The notes under the pieces were generated by a model. That model did not search any database. It saw nothing but the letters and a program-made list of their open reading frames with translations, and was not told the DNA's origin. The position numbers were made by a program, and so were the translations under genes. From assembly GCF_030463565.1 (NCBI RefSeq), contig NC_134660.1, positions 3,361,501 through 3,425,500 on the forward strand: a stretch of DNA of 64,000 bases, written 5' to 3'. The stretch comes from Pelecanus crispus (lineage: Eukaryota > Chordata > Aves > Pelecaniformes > Pelecanidae). Positions 53,301 through 64,000 of this stretch are shown here, one piece after another; position 1 is the first letter of the stretch, and the number at the start of each line of letters is the position of its first letter.

Positions 53301-56300
53301 GAACAGCGCCGGGGGGCTGTCGCTGAACAGAAATGGATGCTGCAGGGCCTACCTGAGACAACTGTAGTTTTACATCACACGGTTTGTGCTCTCTGCCTGT
53401 CTTTTACCTATTTAAAACAACAACTTCAAACCATTTCACAAACACTTACGAGCTAAACCTTACGAGAGGCCTGAGGAGGTAGGTATTATCAGGTCTGTAT
53501 TTCAGAGGGAGAAAATGAGGCTCAGAAAACAGGTAGGATTCGCTCAGTCACAGCAGACAGCAGCAGAGCCAACTGCTCCTGGCTGCTAGCCCTTCATGCA
53601 AGCCATACAGCAATCCTCCCTCCCAGATCGCAGAGGTAGCACACAACAAGGCCTGTAACGCCTGAGAAAATACCACAGCTCCTCACCATCCATTATAACT
53701 AGGACAGCAGCATGCAGCAAGCAGCAAGCAGATTAGTCAACAGGCGGAGGCAGTTCTGCCAACTGAAAGATCAGCCTTGCAGGCCTGAAGGCTTGCAGCA
53801 GCCACAAGCAGGCGGAGAGGCAAAAGCTCTGGAATCAGCAGCTTTCAGAGTTTCAGGAGAGGTTCAAAGCAATCTTCATGGGGTACTCCTGCTGAGGCCC
53901 TAAACTGCTGCCTCTTCGCACATCTTCTGCCGATTTGGGCCATGGCACTTTCCGCGGCGTGGGCAGAGGGAACTGTTCCTGGAGACGGCTCAGAGGGCAG
54001 TCCCTGGCGAAGACTCAAAGCGCACACTCTGGATCTTCTCGGGCTAAGATGAGGAAAACTGCATTTCAATGGCCAGCGGAAAGGAAGCACAATGGAAAAA
54101 CTTACCTGTCCCCGCTGGGAATCTAGATCAGGAACATCGCCAACAAAGTAATCCGGATTAGCATGAGAACAGGCAGAGAGAAAAGGCACAGGGGTATGAT
54201 TTAGTAAGGGAGAAGCCAGGTAGCAAAATTTGACAGAAAAGACAGTCAGCAAAGATTTATTAGAAGGAGGAGTGTCCTTATCTAATTTATGGCAGGTCCT
54301 AGGAGATGCAGAATCCCTTCTACGATTTCAGGCACATTTATGTTGAACAGTGCCATAGGGCCAGATTCTGCTCTCTTTTCACACTGCTGTTCACAGAGTG
54401 ATTTGATGTCAGCTATTCTGGAGATAGCTCCGATTTCTGTGGTGTAGCTGAAAGCAGAGTTTACTTTTATGTGTAAGATTATGAAAAGATGGTGATTTTA
54501 AAAAACTATGTTTATTAATTCAAATACACAAGCTAGAGAGATCAAAACAGCCAGGTGTCATTCCAGAACTCCATCCATTGGTTTTGTCAGCATACTGACC
54601 ATACTCTGAACCAACGCTGGACAATACCCAGCAGCTTACAGATGTCTACACCCAGTGACAAAGCAAACATGCTCACCGCAAAATCAAAACCTCTCTCTTC
54701 TGCTAAACACACCCTGAGGACACGGGGTGGCTACTCAGCATCCCTAGCAGCAGCTGGCATATAAAATTAACCCCTCTATATGCAATAGGCATGGCCTCGA
54801 CTCTTATGTTCCAAAGGCTGGACAGATTTTATCTCCAGTAGTGCCAAGAGGTCCATAAAAACAGGAGCCTTGACTCTGAAGAGAAGGCTACTGAACCCTG
54901 TGGTAACAAGTCACCAGAAGAATACTGCTGAGACAAAGGAAATTATGTAAAATATGAGGAAAAAAGCAAAATAGGTTGGGATTAGGTAAATGTTAAAGCG
55001 ATAAACTAGTTCGTTCTCAAGTAGTAACTCCCTGACTAGCAAAAGTCCTTCTACCCTCTGTAATTTTGTGTATTGTGCAATCTTCTTGGCACATTTTTCT
55101 ATCAGGCGTGTCTAGTTACTCTATGTCCTGGAAGCTATGTCCTAAAAGGCTGTATCTTCTTCATTAGCTGGTGAGAATGAGCAGCACGGTACAGGCACTG
55201 GAGCTAGTTCAAACCGATGGTGAAAGGCAAGGGAGGAATGGCGTGGGGAGACAAGGAAGCTGTGTTTGGAAAAGTGCTTTTGCCTAACAGTGAGTCAGAA
55301 GAAACACGGGGCTGTAGGAAACAGAGAGACTGCAGAGTGAAAAGGCGCTTCTTTTTTCCTCTCTGACAGCAGAAAGAAGTTTTGATCCTATTATCAGTCT
55401 GTTTGTACAACTGGCTTTACTCTCAGAACTGCTCCTCCCGGATAAACCTGTCTCAACTGATGAATAACTCCAGAGCTATTTCTGAACAGCAAATCAGTGA
55501 AGATGGAGTTTGCATTGCAGATGATTTGCAGATAGATCTGTGCCGATACTGGCATTTGCATCCTCACATAAAGCTAGAGACTAAACATCCTGAGACTTTT
55601 TATTCTAAATATTTGATTTTCCCTCACTGTCACTAAGCATCTTTGTTTCTGGTCTTTGTCTTATCTTGCAGCTGGGCAGTGGACCACAATTCTTCAGGTA
55701 CTTTGTAAGTTGTAGAAGATCTTGCAGAATCTTTGCATTATCCCAAACAGGGTAACAGAGGGCTGTAGAAGATCTTGCAGAACCTTTGCGTTGTCCCAAA
55801 CAGGGTACAAGAGGGCTAAGCATGTTGCCGAAAACCTCATGAGTCATTGCCACGCTTTACGTGGGTCACAGACGCATCACAGTACATCAGAGAGCAGAGA
55901 CTGCATAGTTCTGTACTCATTACTTAGGGACAGCACATCACACTTCTGGGTAACGTAGCCAGAAGCAGCTTCAGCGAAGAAGCAGGAACAGCCCACAGAT
56001 TCCCCAAGTCTGTGCCTAGGTCAAGCGGCGCATTCTTTGGAAGAATGGCTCCGTTGGCCTGAGCGCGGTTGCTCGCTCCTCCCGCCCGCCAGCCCGGCAG
56101 AAACTGCGTGCCTTGTCTGGAGCTGGGACGGAGGGACAACGCGCAGTGAGTCACCCGCAGCAGGCTGGGTGCCTGCCTTGTGAGCAATGCTGAAGGACGC
56201 AGAGGGACGCGTGCCAACTACAGAGCGTTCGCATTTACATACAAGCATGCGAGCAAACAAAATGGGAGAAATGGAGGTAATATGCAGGAGTACCGCTTCT

Positions 56301-59300
56301 CCCACGACGCTCACACCCTTCCGGCGTTCTGCAGCGCCTACAACACTAAGCAGCTTTTACCATCTACCGGTCAAATTCCCACCCAGGGAACGCTGGAGAG
56401 CAATGGGAGTGTGTCTTTCCAGAGAGGCACGGTCTGAACGCTGACTGGCTTCTTGAATTCTTCGGTTCCTAATCCCAGACCTGCAAACTGGGTTACATGT
56501 GGCCTTGGAGAGTTTTTCCCACTGTGTGTCCATGATGGGTTAATTTATGTTTGCTGAGGGCTCATATCTAGCTTACAAATGGGAAAATGAGCCACGATCT
56601 CTCTGGAAGAACACCCCAGCCACCTAGCCCAGTGAGCACAGCCGGCAAATTCGGTACTTCATTACACTCCCGTGTGCAGTGGCCCACTGGCGTCACACGG
56701 ACATCATGACAAGAGGCTTAGATCCACTGCTGATAGGCACAAGAGAGGCCGGAGAGAGGAATATGTGATCAGAAGGAATACTACCTTTCGTTTTATTTTC
56801 AAGGGCCATTAATCACCCGATTTAACCCTATCCCAACTGGCTGAGCAGCCTCTGGCCCTTTGCTCTGAGACAATTTATTGCTGCACAGCTCAGTACGTAA
56901 CTGTAATGCTGAAAGGATTTCAGGAAAACACAGAGTCCTGGCACTAACTGCTTATAAATAATACCTGAGCAATGAAATATTAATGCAGTTGATTCCAAGC
57001 TGCAACAGAGAAATCCATGCTCTGGAGCTGCCTTTTGGTAGAAAGACCGATAATCTGCACTAGGAAAAATCCTGGAATTGAGAGCTATTAACATCCTGAA
57101 ATTTTTTAAAGGCTCAGTCTCCTCTGAATTATTATCTTGAGACTCTTATAATTCAGTAACGTGCAGAGAATATGAAGGATTCTTTGCACATCAGGGTGTT
57201 AACATGGTGCCCCTTACAATGGATGGAGAATTCAGAGCTGCAGCCTGAAGGAAACGATTCAAACGCTATTTCTCTCCTTCCCCTGGGATGGCATTTTTTC
57301 ACCTCTAATTTTGCTACTTCTGTGGCCAAAAGCAGAACAGAAGGGAAGATTCAATAGCTTTGTAGGCTGAGACCCCTCCATTCCAGCAACAAAGCCAAAG
57401 CATCAGAGACAAACAATATTAACTCTTAATTAACAAGTATCAGTTGATATGATTCAGATTTTTTGTGGTTTTTTAATAAAGGCTTCATGATTAATTCTCT
57501 TTGGTATTTCTCTGAAGAACAGGATAAAATAAAGCAAAAGCAAGTCCAGCACCAGAGGAATACCCTGTCCCCATCAACCACACCAGAACTGTCACTGGAG
57601 GTGGCATTTCTTGGGATTTGGCAGGCTGCGGATGCACAAACCCACTGTGAGAAGCTCTCAGTAACTGTCTGCTGAATCTGGCTTAAGAAATGTTGTGGCT
57701 ACAAAGGGAGCTGCTTTTCAGTGGATTCACAGCAAAACGAAACGAGCCTTTTAAATATTACCAGAAAATAAATACAAAACCCACTGGCTGCTGCAATGCA
57801 AATCCACTGGGAAAAACTGATGCTACATATGGTGCTGCTCCGGATCCAGAGAGGGACTCAAGTTCAAGCGCAGAGCGCTCCTAAGCACACGGAGCCAACT
57901 GCTCTTGCAGGAAAAGCATAACATGGGTGCCTAGTGCCCATGCCTATCCCCAGTACTGTAATTCAAATTAACATTTGTAGTTGGGCAAGCTCCACTGAAT
58001 CCAATGCACGTAACCCACACAGGCTGTTCTTTGGGATTGCAGATCATGCTGGCTCTGATGAACCCTCTGCTGTCATTAGACTCATAAGGCTTTTGTTTCA
58101 GAATGATTAATTTGAAACAAAACCATAGCTTGGGGCAGCTGACATGCTGTTTAGGAGGTGGAGAAAGACTGCACCCAGGGGCGGTGGGTGCGGTGGCTGG
58201 TACGTGGGTTTGGACACCCTGTGCTCCCTGCCCCATGCTTCTCAAGACCCCTGAGGTCACGTTCTTTTCCACGTTCTCCTTTGAGGAGCACAGACCTAAA
58301 AATGAGGCAGTTCAGGTCTGGACTCCAAATCTGTCGCGTTAATGCGTGGGTTTGAAATTCATCCCTCCTCCCCACGATCGACAATCTTGTTGCTCTTGTC
58401 CGTATAAGGCCCACTCAAGGCAGAAAAGGCAAGCTGTGCTATTTATATTTCCTCGTCCAGCCCTACCTACCCTACACATTGTACAGCTGAGGTTCATGTT
58501 CTATCCTGCTCTCATAACTGCCTGGCCCTTCTCGGAGAAACTCCACGTCTCGCAAAGCTCTGAGAGGCCACCGGAGTCACCTGAAGAGCAGAGCCCCAGG
58601 GGAGCCCCCAAATCTGACAGTGCGGGGAGCAGCCCATCCGCACACCTTTGACAAAGGCTGCTCTCTTTCCGACAAACAACGCCGCACATCACGAGCCAGA
58701 CTTGCCTTGAGCTCGGCGCCCACACGAGCCTCAAAATAAAGGACCGGCACATTTTAGCAATTCAACATTCAATACATGTGCTGCGTGCTGCAAGCATTCG
58801 GATGTCTGGCTGTAAGAAAATCAGGCCTTTGACATTTGCAAAAATAAGTTTAATTGTTGAAAAATGTTTGGAGGAGAAATGCCGTGCTTACGTAAGCGCT
58901 GACACGTGCCGTTCTTCAGATGAATGTGGCACACTGTCTGGTTGTAGAGCAGTCGCTTTTTGCATTGGGACATCCATTATTTAATCATGAACTGTAGTAA
59001 CCAGCCCCAGAATCTCCTAAAACCAGGAGATTTGGGATGAAGTCACTTTAGTTTGTTTTTATTAGCAACCACTCTAACCAAATTCGTTGGTGTCCTAATT
59101 TCTCTGCAAGGCAGGAGTCCAGGACAGACGGCACAAAGGAAGCACTGAGGAGTTCTGTTCCCATGGGCTGCTAGTAAGTGCACGCAGTCATTTGACATCA
59201 GACTTTTTAGGAAGCCAGGTCCTGTTTACGGTTAAGAGTACTGAGCTTCTGTTTACACAGCAGCTTGTCAAAAGTCTGTCACCTTTGCTTTTGATAGGCT

Positions 59301-62300
59301 CGTTTTCAAAACAAAAAGATGTGGTAATTTGGAGGGGGGTTGTTTTTTTCCAATTTTATTCTCAAGAATCAATCTAATTCCCTACGTTAAGTTGGTACAA
59401 AAACTCTCACCTCGGTAGAAATCAGACCAGCTCCTGGCAAAATCAGGTAAAAGCGTATTTGAGAGAGTGCGCAAGTGAGAAAGTGCACACTATATATGTG
59501 ACTGCGAGTAATGACCTGTAAACGTTCTGCTTAACGCTTTGCCCTTAGCCAGCCCCACTGGAAGTGTTTTTCAGTTCTGCACTTTCTCCCCCAGAGTCTG
59601 AAGCTAAGCAGGCAGATGTGCTTTAGGCTCATCTCGACAGGTCAAGCTTTCCCTGAATAAAATTTGCTTTCCTCCTAATCTAACAGCTAGCAAAATACAA
59701 CTCTCGCAGGTAGTTTGACCTCTTCTCCCAAGGTGCCAAAAGGTCTTATTTGCGCTCCTGAAATAGTCCCTCCGTAACTGCTGGAGACTCAGTATTCAAC
59801 ACTGAGACAACAATCAAACATCTATAACCGCTAAAGAGCTGATTCATTTTTACCTCCTTTTATTTCTTCATACCACAGAATCATGCAATTTAAATCCCTA
59901 TAGAGCATGACTACTGTTTTACTGAGTTATCTTGCTTGAAAATAGCCACCACTGGTTGTATGTAATATTTTATGTCTCTTAAGATGGGTTTATCTCTTGT
60001 TCTCCAAAAGAAAAGACTAATAAATCTTTGCATTTTTAGCCATAGCAAGAAAATGCAATTGCACAGGAAAGTTAATCACAGCTTCCCAAAGGCAGCTTTT
60101 TCTGAGTTAGAAAGTAGTAATAATTTACTCACCATCACAGAATTACTTACATTATCAAGAAAGTATCTAACATAAACTTTGATAGGTGGTGGGTCTTGAG
60201 AAGTGAAACACTGAATTAGAAAAGAGTTATTTTGTTGGTGGGTTTGGGTTTTTTTTGATGATAGACACAGTTAGGAAAACACAATGAATTTTCCTCATTC
60301 AAACTCCCAGGGTGGAGCCCACCATAAAGTTCTGGTTTTATAGACTCTTGATAACTTTTTTTAAATGTCATGATTATTAATACTGAAACACAGAAGAATA
60401 TTAGTAAACAGGTAATCCAGCGGGAATCAACAAGGCTTCTTGCAACAAATAGCATTGTTCAAGATCAGTAAAGCAGCTGAACATCATCCTTGATTTGATA
60501 AATGCCTTTACAATGTACACACAAAAATATCACTTCTTTCTGTATAGAGTTTTATTCTTTAAATGCATTAGCTGTTTGGGATAATCCAGATGAAGTACCA
60601 CTCTTGTCACCAATGTGCTTAGAATTACTGACTGTGATAAAATATTAGCATGAATAAATGAGGTCACAAAATTGTAACCTGATGTTTTTGCAAATCTGCT
60701 GTGCAATTCTCACAATCAGCCTGTGTTAGCAATTTCTGAAGAATGACATCTCCATAATTACAGTAAGACACAAACTCTAAAAATCCTGTCCCTCCCAGGA
60801 AAAAACAAAGCAGAATAAAAACCCCCAAAGCCAAAAGCAAAACTTCCGACATCCCCCAAAATGTTTAACTTCTTCAGAATAAAAGGTCTCCACAAATAAG
60901 AGAGACTCCTATATACAACAGATTATTTTTCCTTTCACCAAGCCATACAACTCAGGTTTCTGTACATTGAAAATTACATGATGACATTTTTATGGAGTGC
61001 AACCTACAGAGTAATGCAACTAGTAAGCAACCCTATTTTCTGTGTGAGAAAAAATAATTAATGTAGCTCTGAGACAGACTGTAGGTTGATATAATTTAGA
61101 AACATTCTCTGTTGATCAAAACTCTATGTTTCCATTGCATGCAGGAAAGAGCGGTTACACTATTGCAGAGGACTGGAAAAATATACTCCATTCTTCCAGG
61201 GGATTCCCTGTGGTCCATGTCCAGTAATCGAATTCTCATTGTATGGGTCTGTCTTTGCCACAGTAATGCAGCACAAGAGTACTATCAATAAAAGTATTTG
61301 TTGCTCAGGCACATTAATATTATTATTGCCTATTTCTTTCTGGTATGCAAAGATCAAAAGCCCATCATGGATTTTGTTTTTCAGTTTAAACACTAAATTA
61401 AGAGATAATCAAGAGTTTCTCCTCCAAGAGAGACCTTAATTTGCCGTAGCAGTGCCCGTCACAAGCCTGCACGCTTGCTTGCCACACCTTTGGTCTCCCC
61501 AGAACTGGATCCGTACACTTTGTGGCAAAGTCCACTCAGGCTTCCCGCAGAAGCGCGAGGATTTCCATGAGGACGCAAAAGGCTCCATTTCACATGAAGC
61601 AAACCTGGAGAATTTCTCGCTTGCGCTCTGTGGCCTCACAGTCAAATCACGCTAAATTTCATGCTGGGAAATTGTTCTGAATTACAAATCATTCTTTTTT
61701 TTTTTCCCTAGTATTTCATGATTCATAAAATCCCTGCTGTAGTCCCTTGTCAACTGATTCACTCAGGGGCTGTGCTGTCCTCATTACATCAACAAGAGTA
61801 TTGCCCCTGATTTCCTTTAGAAGCAGGATTGCTTTTTCATATTCAAAGAGAAACTCTACTCAATATTCATAAGCAACAGCAAACCAAAATGAACAGCTCA
61901 CAAAATGACAATCTGCCAATGTTTAGGATGCTTCCAAAGGACATAGAAGCTTGCCAACTTCCTACCTATTTCCGTAACCCACGAGGAAGGTTATGTTTAA
62001 ACAGTTCCCTTCACTCTTCTCATTTTGCACCATTTGTTGCTTCTGCAGTACATTTACAGTTCTATTTTATTTTTTCATGGATAGAGCCATCTTCCCCCAA
62101 AAGCCTGATACAAAGAGCCTGTATACATATATATATATAACTGGTTAGGTTGCCTGCATGATCTGAATAGGCTCAAGTATTTCAGCCTTTCAGGCATGAT
62201 AAAACTACAAATGCTTAAGCTCTGAATCAGAGAGTTACACAGGCCCCATACTTGTTAGATTCCTGAGCCTATGATGGTCAGCTCTCCCTTCAAACCCTGT

Positions 62301-63660
62301 AGTAAGAAGCGTTTTCCCTTTTTTCCTATTTTTCTTCTCTCTCTTCCTGTGATCACCACTAGATGCTTCTCTATTTGTCCCTGACGCTGTCTATTATTAA
62401 CCCAGAGGCTTCTGACTGAATCATTAACTATTTCACTCACTTTTCTTCTGTGGCCCAGTATAAGAGTTTGCTCTGATAAGGAAGACTAACTCCAGACAGG
62501 AAAACTGACAGAAACATATTCCTCTCTTTCTTCTTGTTTAATATTAAAGGAAAAATCTAACACTTAGCACAGGGGTTGAACATCGAGCAAACCAAAGCTG
62601 TTATTGAAACCAAACAACTAGAAGATTCAAACTCACAGGTTGCATAAAAAAGAATGTGGAAATCTGTACAAGCCCAACGGCAAAGGCAGACCGAGTACTC
62701 ATGAGCTCAAGGAGCTGTTCTGTATTTTCTCTAACGTCTCTATCTGTCCTAGTCAGTGAGATTAACCCCGATGCTGAGGTTACCGACTCCTGTTGTTACC
62801 AGATGCATGTCACAAATCTGAAATATTATCGCTCTCCACGTAGCAATACACATGTTGCCTCTCAGTAGAAAAGACATTGGCAGACGGATTTACAATAGCC
62901 CCTTCCAGAACCCAGTGCATTCTTGTTCTTTTTTTAGCTAAGTAGTAAAATCAGGTTATTTTGATACTTCTGGTCCATTGCAATGAGCGCTTACGGCCAT
63001 TCTCACTATCTTTGTTAAAATTCCTGTGAAATGTAGCAACTGTATCAAACATTGTCTTAGAACACAAAGACAATGTTCAATCATGAATGAGAGAGCTACT
63101 TCGGACCCGCCTCAATTTGGACTGCCAGACAGTCAGGGGAGTTTGGGAGAGTAATGGACTGACCATGCAGTGTGACAGAACCCTTAGCAAAGAAAACACC
63201 CACTAACAGGACATAAAGAAGTTGTGAAATAGCTCCTTACCTGGTAGATCATGACTTTGAAGTTTCTGCGTTTCAGGAGCTCCGCTTCATTGGCCTCTAG
63301 CTTCTTTATCTGCCCAGCTTGTTTTTCCAGGTTCTGCCGAACGGTTTTCACGTTGACGCTCACCTTGCGCACTTTTTCCAGCATCTTGTTCACGGTGTTG
63401 CTGGTGGTGGTGTGTGCCTTTGTCAGCTTGGTTAATTCTCCTTGGATGCTGGTCACTGCGCTATCCATCTCTTGCTGTCTCTCCTCCAGCTGTGTTTGGG
63501 TCAGCTGGATCTGATCAACTGCTCCAATGATCTTGTCCAGAAGGGTCAGCACCATCACACCATTGATCTGGTCTGATTTGATGGGTTCTTCAGGCACTTG
63601 CTCCTCAGAGGCCTCAGAAGCAGTTGGTGGTTCGATAATTTGCAAAGTAGTATCCTCCAT
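46734..63660 (-). CDS. CAVIN1: CAVIN1 (PTRF), complete, two exons
   Basis: Caveolae-associated protein 1 is the core trimer-forming subunit of the caveolar coat. It binds phosphatidylserine and PI(4,5)P2 with caveolins at the plasma membrane, and was also described as polymerase I and transcript release factor. Two exons give 361 residues (human about 390). Exon 1 ends at NFKVMIYQ and exon 2 starts DEVKLPSKLSISKSLK, the mammalian junction, with codons unsplit. Start: ATG at 63660 giving MEDTTLQIIE, aligned with mammalian MEDPTLYIVE; an open extension upstream has no ATG. The acidic disordered regions are shorter than in mammals, and four residues are missing in the second coiled coil. The gene is transcribed toward STAT3. 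Confidence 0.97.
53430..53575 (+). mobile_element. Ancient MIR-like SINE fragment
   Basis: The order of signatures follows the MIR core and tail: a TTTCACAAACACTTACGAGCT-like segment, then GAGGTAGGTATTATCA, then GAGAAAATGAGGCTCAGA, then a degenerate CAGTCACAGCA segment. The MIR family has GAGGTAGGTAYTATT, GAGGAAACTGAGGCTCAGAG and a TCACACAGC end in the same order. It is heavily diverged, as expected for an element active before birds arose. Confidence 0.65.
54355..54461. mobile_element. Palindromic MITE-like element, degraded
   Basis: The left end GGGCCAGATTCTGCTCTC and the right end GAAAGCAGAGTTTA are imperfect inverted repeats enclosing about 75 bp that itself folds (CACACTG near the left, GTGGTGTAG near the right). 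The layout resembles the non-autonomous palindromic DNA transposons common in turtle and crocodile genomes. I cannot name the exact family. Confidence 0.5.
55711..55816. repeat. 53-bp tandem duplication
   Basis: Units 55711-55763 and 55764-55816 both start TGTAGAAGATCTTGCAGAA and both contain CCCAAACAGGGTA. They differ at a handful of positions. This is a local duplication in the CAVIN1 intron. Confidence 0.9.
62128..62142. repeat. TA microsatellite
   Basis: A short run of alternating T and A in the AT-rich half of the CAVIN1 intron. Confidence 0.8.
63241..63660 (-). CDS. CAVIN1: CAVIN1 exon 1 coding part: HR1 trimerisation domain
   Basis: Residues 1-140. After an acidic, divergent N-terminus comes the conserved block LLDKIIGAVDQIQLTQTQLE, and then the long heptad coiled coil through VRKVSVNVKTVRQNLEKQAG and KKLEANEAELLKRRNFKVM. 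This is the HR1 domain that forms the cavin trimer and carries a basic lipid-binding face. The donor after 63241 is CAG/GTAAGG, perfect consensus. Confidence 0.96.
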
Positions 63661-64000
63661 GATCGCTTGGGAGTCCTGGCTAGCAGAGCCCGGAGAAGCT
63701 GTCACTACAGGGAGAGAGAGGAGGGAAAACTAAACCCGAGCCTCAGCTAAACTCTGCGCTGGGAGACACGCCAGAAATGGAGAGCACAGTGTGTGGATGT
63801 CTGTGCTGAAATTCAAATGGCACAGCTCTGCAAAGCTGTCCAGTGAAACTGCCCTGCAAAATTTTCCAGACTTGCAGGTCATTGGCTGACTCCACCTCAG
63901 CTATATAAAAGGAGCCCGCTGCCAAATGCCTGATGACCCACCCTTTCTGAAATGATTAAAATAGTTGGAGGGGAGGCGATGGCTTTGCATGCAAACACAG
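63661..64000 (-). promoter_or_regulatory. CAVIN1: CAVIN1 5' UTR and upstream region
   Basis: This is not a CpG island. Just upstream of the ATG (about 63706-63730) the gene strand has a pyrimidine tract ending CTGTAG, which is either plain UTR or an acceptor implying a further untranslated exon. Farther up, the plus strand reads ATTGG (about 63883) and then TATATAAAAGG (63903-63913). This is a CCAAT-then-TATA order that points to the right, away from CAVIN1. The CAVIN1 start site cannot be placed. Confidence 0.4.

Larger units (their letters stand above)
47400..63240 (-). other. CAVIN1: CAVIN1 intron 1
   Basis: A 15.8 kb single intron with GT-AG ends, similar in plan to mammals. GC-rich to about 51 kb, then clearly AT-rich. 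It carries an old MIR-like SINE at 53430-53575, a palindromic MITE-like element at 54355-54461, a 53-bp tandem duplication at 55711-55816, and a TA microsatellite near 62128-62142. No coding exon or RNA gene was recognised. Confidence 0.85.

Noticed and set aside
63661-63705. Fifteen-residue N-terminal extension of CAVIN1 starting at GTG
   Set aside because: Mammalian CAVIN1 starts at the MED sequence, which is the first ATG here at 63660. The extension has no ATG and abuts a pyrimidine tract ending in TAG.

Overview
The window is vertebrate nuclear DNA, most likely from a bird. Three multi-exon genes lie head to tail on the minus strand in the order STAT5 (3' part missing) - STAT3 - CAVIN1. 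This is the STAT5B-STAT3-CAVIN1 neighbourhood known from human chromosome 17, but with no STAT5A between STAT5 and STAT3. Very short introns (75-200 bp in STAT5, mostly 80-600 bp in STAT3), GC-rich intergenic DNA with long runs of G or C, and a single STAT5 next to STAT3 fit an avian microchromosome. The species cannot be fixed from the sequence alone.

Layout: 1-2250 holds STAT5 coding exons for residues 1-419 (N-terminal, coiled-coil and first part of the DNA-binding domain); the rest lies beyond base 1. 2251 to about 14.7 kb is STAT5 intron 1, running up to a large CpG island (about 13.7-15.25 kb) that should hold the untranslated first exon and promoter. About 15.25-25.38 kb is intergenic and holds candidate enhancer sites. 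25.38-27.34 kb is the STAT3 3' UTR. 27343-35614 holds 23 STAT3 coding exons giving a complete 770-residue protein. 35.6 to about 43.3 kb is STAT3 intron 1, and about 42.7-44.0 kb is the STAT3 CpG-island promoter with a CRE, CCAAT boxes and GC boxes. About 44.0-46.73 kb is the likely CAVIN1 3' UTR, which contains a 0.6 kb minisatellite. CAVIN1 exon 2 is at 46734-47399, its single intron at 47400-63240, and exon 1 coding at 63241-63660. Composition changes from GC-rich to AT-rich inside the CAVIN1 intron.

STAT3 and STAT5 are latent cytoplasmic transcription factors. JAK-family kinases phosphorylate them, they dimerise through SH2-phosphotyrosine contacts, and they bind GAS-type DNA sites. CAVIN1 is a caveolar coat protein and is linked to them here by position only. 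No bacterial-type system, CRISPR array, intact transposon or RNA gene was recognised. The most unusual observations are: a 43-bp near-perfect inverted repeat pair in STAT3 introns 10 and 15 that brackets exons 11-15; loss of the mammalian STAT3-beta acceptor together with a retained tandem donor at Ser701; a GC-AG intron in STAT5; a perfect 174-bp higher-order duplication in the CAVIN1 3' UTR minisatellite; and a four-residue phase change in the CAVIN1 coiled coil.
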